In this document: piece by piece, positions 62,614 to 64,000 of the stretch
How positions within the stretch are numbered: position 1 is the first letter of the stretch
Layout: every line of letters starts with the position of its first letter
Translations under genes and position numbers: made by a program
Assembly: GCF_036689815.1 (NCBI RefSeq)
Contig: NZ_JBAHUR010000001.1
Span: 186,001 to 250,000 of the forward strand
DNA: 64,000 bases
Origin: Magnetovibrio sp. PR-2
GTDB taxonomy: Bacteria; Pseudomonadota; Alphaproteobacteria; Rhodospirillales; Magnetovibrionaceae
Direction: 5' to 3'
Notes under the pieces: model-generated
What the model was told of the DNA's origin: nothing
Seen by the model: only the letters and a program-made list of their open reading frames with translations
The model's database searches: none

Positions 62614-63600
62614 ATGAGCAATAATCAAAAGCCCAAAGTCGTGGTAACACGCAAACTTCCGGATCCGGTCGAAACCCGGATGATGGAACTGTTCGACGTT
62701 CAACTGAATCTCGACGATGTTCCGATGACGCAGGACCAACTGGCTGAAGCAGTCAAAACCTGCGACGTCCTGGTGCCAACCGTCACCGACGATATTAATG
62801 CAGGCGTTTTGGCCCAAGCTGGCGACCAATTTCGTTTAATAGCAAACTATGGTACGGGCGTGGATCACATCGATCTGGCCACCGCGCGTCAACGGGGCGT
62901 GATGGTGACCAATACCCCCGATGTGTTGACCGAAGATACCGCCGATATGACCATGTCGTTGCTGTTGGCGGTTCCGCGCCGCTTGTTCGAGGGTGAACGC
63001 AAGCTGCGCGACGGTCAATGGGCCGGTTGGGCACCGACGTGGATGTTGGGTCATCGGATTCACGGCAAGCGTTTGGGCATCGTCGGCATGGGCCGCATTG
63101 GCCGCGCCGTTGCCAAACGCGCCAAAGGCTTCGGTTTGTCCATTCACTATCACAACCGCAACCGGGTCCACGAAGATGTGGAAAACGAATTGGAAGCGAC
63201 GTACTGGGAAAGTCTGGATCAGATGCTGGCGCGCATGGACATTATTTCCGTGAACTGCCCGCACACCCCGGCGACTTATCACTTGCTGTCCGCCCGGCGT
63301 TTGAAACTGCTTCAGCGTCATGCCTACGTGGTGAACACCGCACGCGGTGAGATCATCGACGAAGCGGCTCTGATCCGCATGCTGAAAAACGAAGACATCG
63401 CGGGCGCGGGTCTGGACGTTTATGAAAACGAGCCGGCCATCAATCCTAAATTCCTGGAACTCGACAACGTGACGCTGCTGCCCCACATGGGCTCCGCCAC
63501 GTGTGAAGGTCGCGTCGATATGGGCGACAAGGTGCTGATCAACATCAAGACCTTTGCCGATGGGCACTCCCCACCCGACCGTGTTTTGTTGGATATCTAA
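62614..63600 (+). CDS. D-2-hydroxyacid dehydrogenase (glyoxylate/hydroxypyruvate reductase type)
   Basis: 328 residues. NAD(P) loop: LGIVGMGRIGRAVAKRAKGFG. Catalytic residues: Arg in VVNTARGEIIDE, Glu in DVYENEPAI, His in LLPHMGSAT. The substrate-side segment is ANYGTGVDHIDLATARQRGV. The sequence is closest to GyaR/GhrB-like reductases that reduce glyoxylate to glycolate; substrate is inferred. AGAGGGGCGGG lies ahead of the ATG. A strong terminator follows. Confidence 0.92.
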   Translation: MSNNQKPKVVVTRKLPDPVETRMMELFDVQLNLDDVPMTQDQLAEAVKTCDVLVPTVTDDINAGVLAQAGDQFRLIANYGTGVDHIDLATARQRGVMVTNTPDVLTEDTADMTMSLLLAVPRRLFEGERKLRDGQWAGWAPTWMLGHRIHGKRLGIVGMGRIGRAVAKRAKGFGLSIHYHNRNRVHEDVENELEATYWESLDQMLARMDIISVNCPHTPATYHLLSARRLKLLQRHAYVVNTARGEIIDEAALIRMLKNEDIAGAGLDVYENEPAINPKFLELDNVTLLPHMGSATCEGRVDMGDKVLINIKTFADGHSPPDRVLLDI

Positions 63601-63602
63601 AC

Positions 63603-63634
63603 AAAACGGCGGCTCTCAAAGGGCCGCCGTTTTT
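63603..63634 (+). terminator. Rho-independent terminator of the dehydrogenase gene
   Basis: AAACGGCGGC pairs with GCCGCCGTTT around a nine-base loop, followed by further T residues. It begins 3 bp after the stop codon. Confidence 0.88.
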
Positions 63635-63774
63635 GGTTTTGACCTTGCGGCCAGAATTAGAGCCATTCTAAAGGTCAGGGCTCAAAATGGCACACTTGTG
63701 CATTATTAATGGGGTTTGGTGGTCTTTTTTGGGGCATTGAGGCCTGATAATCACATATATGAGAGTTTTCGCAA

Positions 63775-64000
63775 TTAAATGAACAGCATGGCGCCGTTGC
63801 GGCTGGCGTCATTTAAGAAGGTCACCACACCACCAATTTCAAACTGTATGTCGCTGCGCAATTGGCTGCGATCCAAGTCCAAAGCCTTCAGGCCCATCTC
63901 GCACACCATGAAGCGCACACCCAATTGAGTGCAGGCTTGTAACAGAGTTTCGAATTCGGCGACGGAACGGTCTTGGAAGGCCTGGTTCATGTCTTGACCC
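63775..64000 (-). CDS. DsrE-family protein, 5' end outside the window
   Basis: The frame is open to the right edge of the window. Visible residues include MNQAFQDRSVAEFETLLQACTQ, then LGVRFMVCEMGLKALDLDRSQL and the end GGVVTFLNDASRNGAMLFI. The Cys in VRFMVCEMG followed by a Gly/Leu helix is the usual reactive site of DsrE/DsrF-like and peroxiredoxin-like small sulfur-relay proteins. An ATG at 63990 is internal if the family length of about 115-160 residues holds. The gene is convergent to the dehydrogenase terminator. Confidence 0.75.
   Translation of the reverse strand, partial: GQDMNQAFQDRSVAEFETLLQACTQLGVRFMVCEMGLKALDLDRSQLRSDIQFEIGGVVTFLNDASRNGAMLFI

Overview
The window is a stretch of alphaproteobacterial chromosome. 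MucR/Ros-type and Irr-type regulators, a Fur without the enterobacterial CxxC motif, a full-length GlnD and the overall gene order suggest the Rhodospirillales or relatives. Base composition is moderately GC-rich. I see no rRNA, tRNA, CRISPR array, prophage or complete insertion sequence. The family assignments rest on motifs I read in the translations; no database search was run.

The backbone is a conserved housekeeping order: maeB - mutS - glnD - murJ - trpS - nfuA - tsaB - rimI - mucR - fur - miaB - phoH - ybeY - corC - lnt - XRE regulator - metK - trmB - rimP - nusA - ylxR - infB - rbfA - truB - rpsO - pnp. It covers DNA repair, PII/nitrogen signalling, cell-wall lipid flipping, tRNA modification (t6A, ms2i6A, m7G46, Psi55), ribosome maturation and RNA decay. 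Many genes overlap by 4 bp (tsaB/rimI, miaB/phoH/ybeY, rimP/nusA), which indicates tight operons.

Accessory islands interrupt this backbone. (1) 0-3.7 kb: a truncated hypothetical, membrane and TPR proteins, palindromic repeats and a flavin-binding protein. (2) 9.35-14.25 kb: a candidate promoter-hairpin-terminator small RNA, a DUF3800 protein, a persulfide dioxygenase behind a perfect inverted repeat, a DUF411 metal-binding protein with a truncated tandem paralog, a GST and an unrecognised 508-residue protein. (3) 17.1-18.8 kb: an LhgO-like oxidase and a GAF protein. (4) 22.7-31 kb, between nfuA and tsaB: a Bax-like glucosaminidase, an OxyR-like regulator divergent from nhaA-usp, a decay zone with internally deleted remnants of a histone-deacetylase-family gene and an acyl-CoA synthetase/GNAT gene, then YjbR, polysaccharide deacetylase, SDR and VanX-type dipeptidase genes. 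(5) 32.2-34.8 kb: a multi-sensor histidine kinase and a TusA-like protein. (6) 44.3-46 kb: two tandem single-domain response regulators and a cysteine-cluster protein.

Downstream of pnp (55.7-60.5 kb) lies a redox module: a flavin oxidoreductase with a cysteine-rich tail, an Irr/PerR-type regulator, a rubrerythrin without a rubredoxin domain, a protein with two [4Fe-4S] motifs and two CCG-type cysteine motifs, and a DUF3501 protein. I infer an iron/peroxide-responsive electron-transfer system; it is the best candidate here for a poorly described pathway. The window ends with an AT-rich non-coding stretch, an SH3-domain exported protein, a TetR regulator, a glyoxylate/hydroxypyruvate-type reductase and a DsrE-family gene cut by the window edge.
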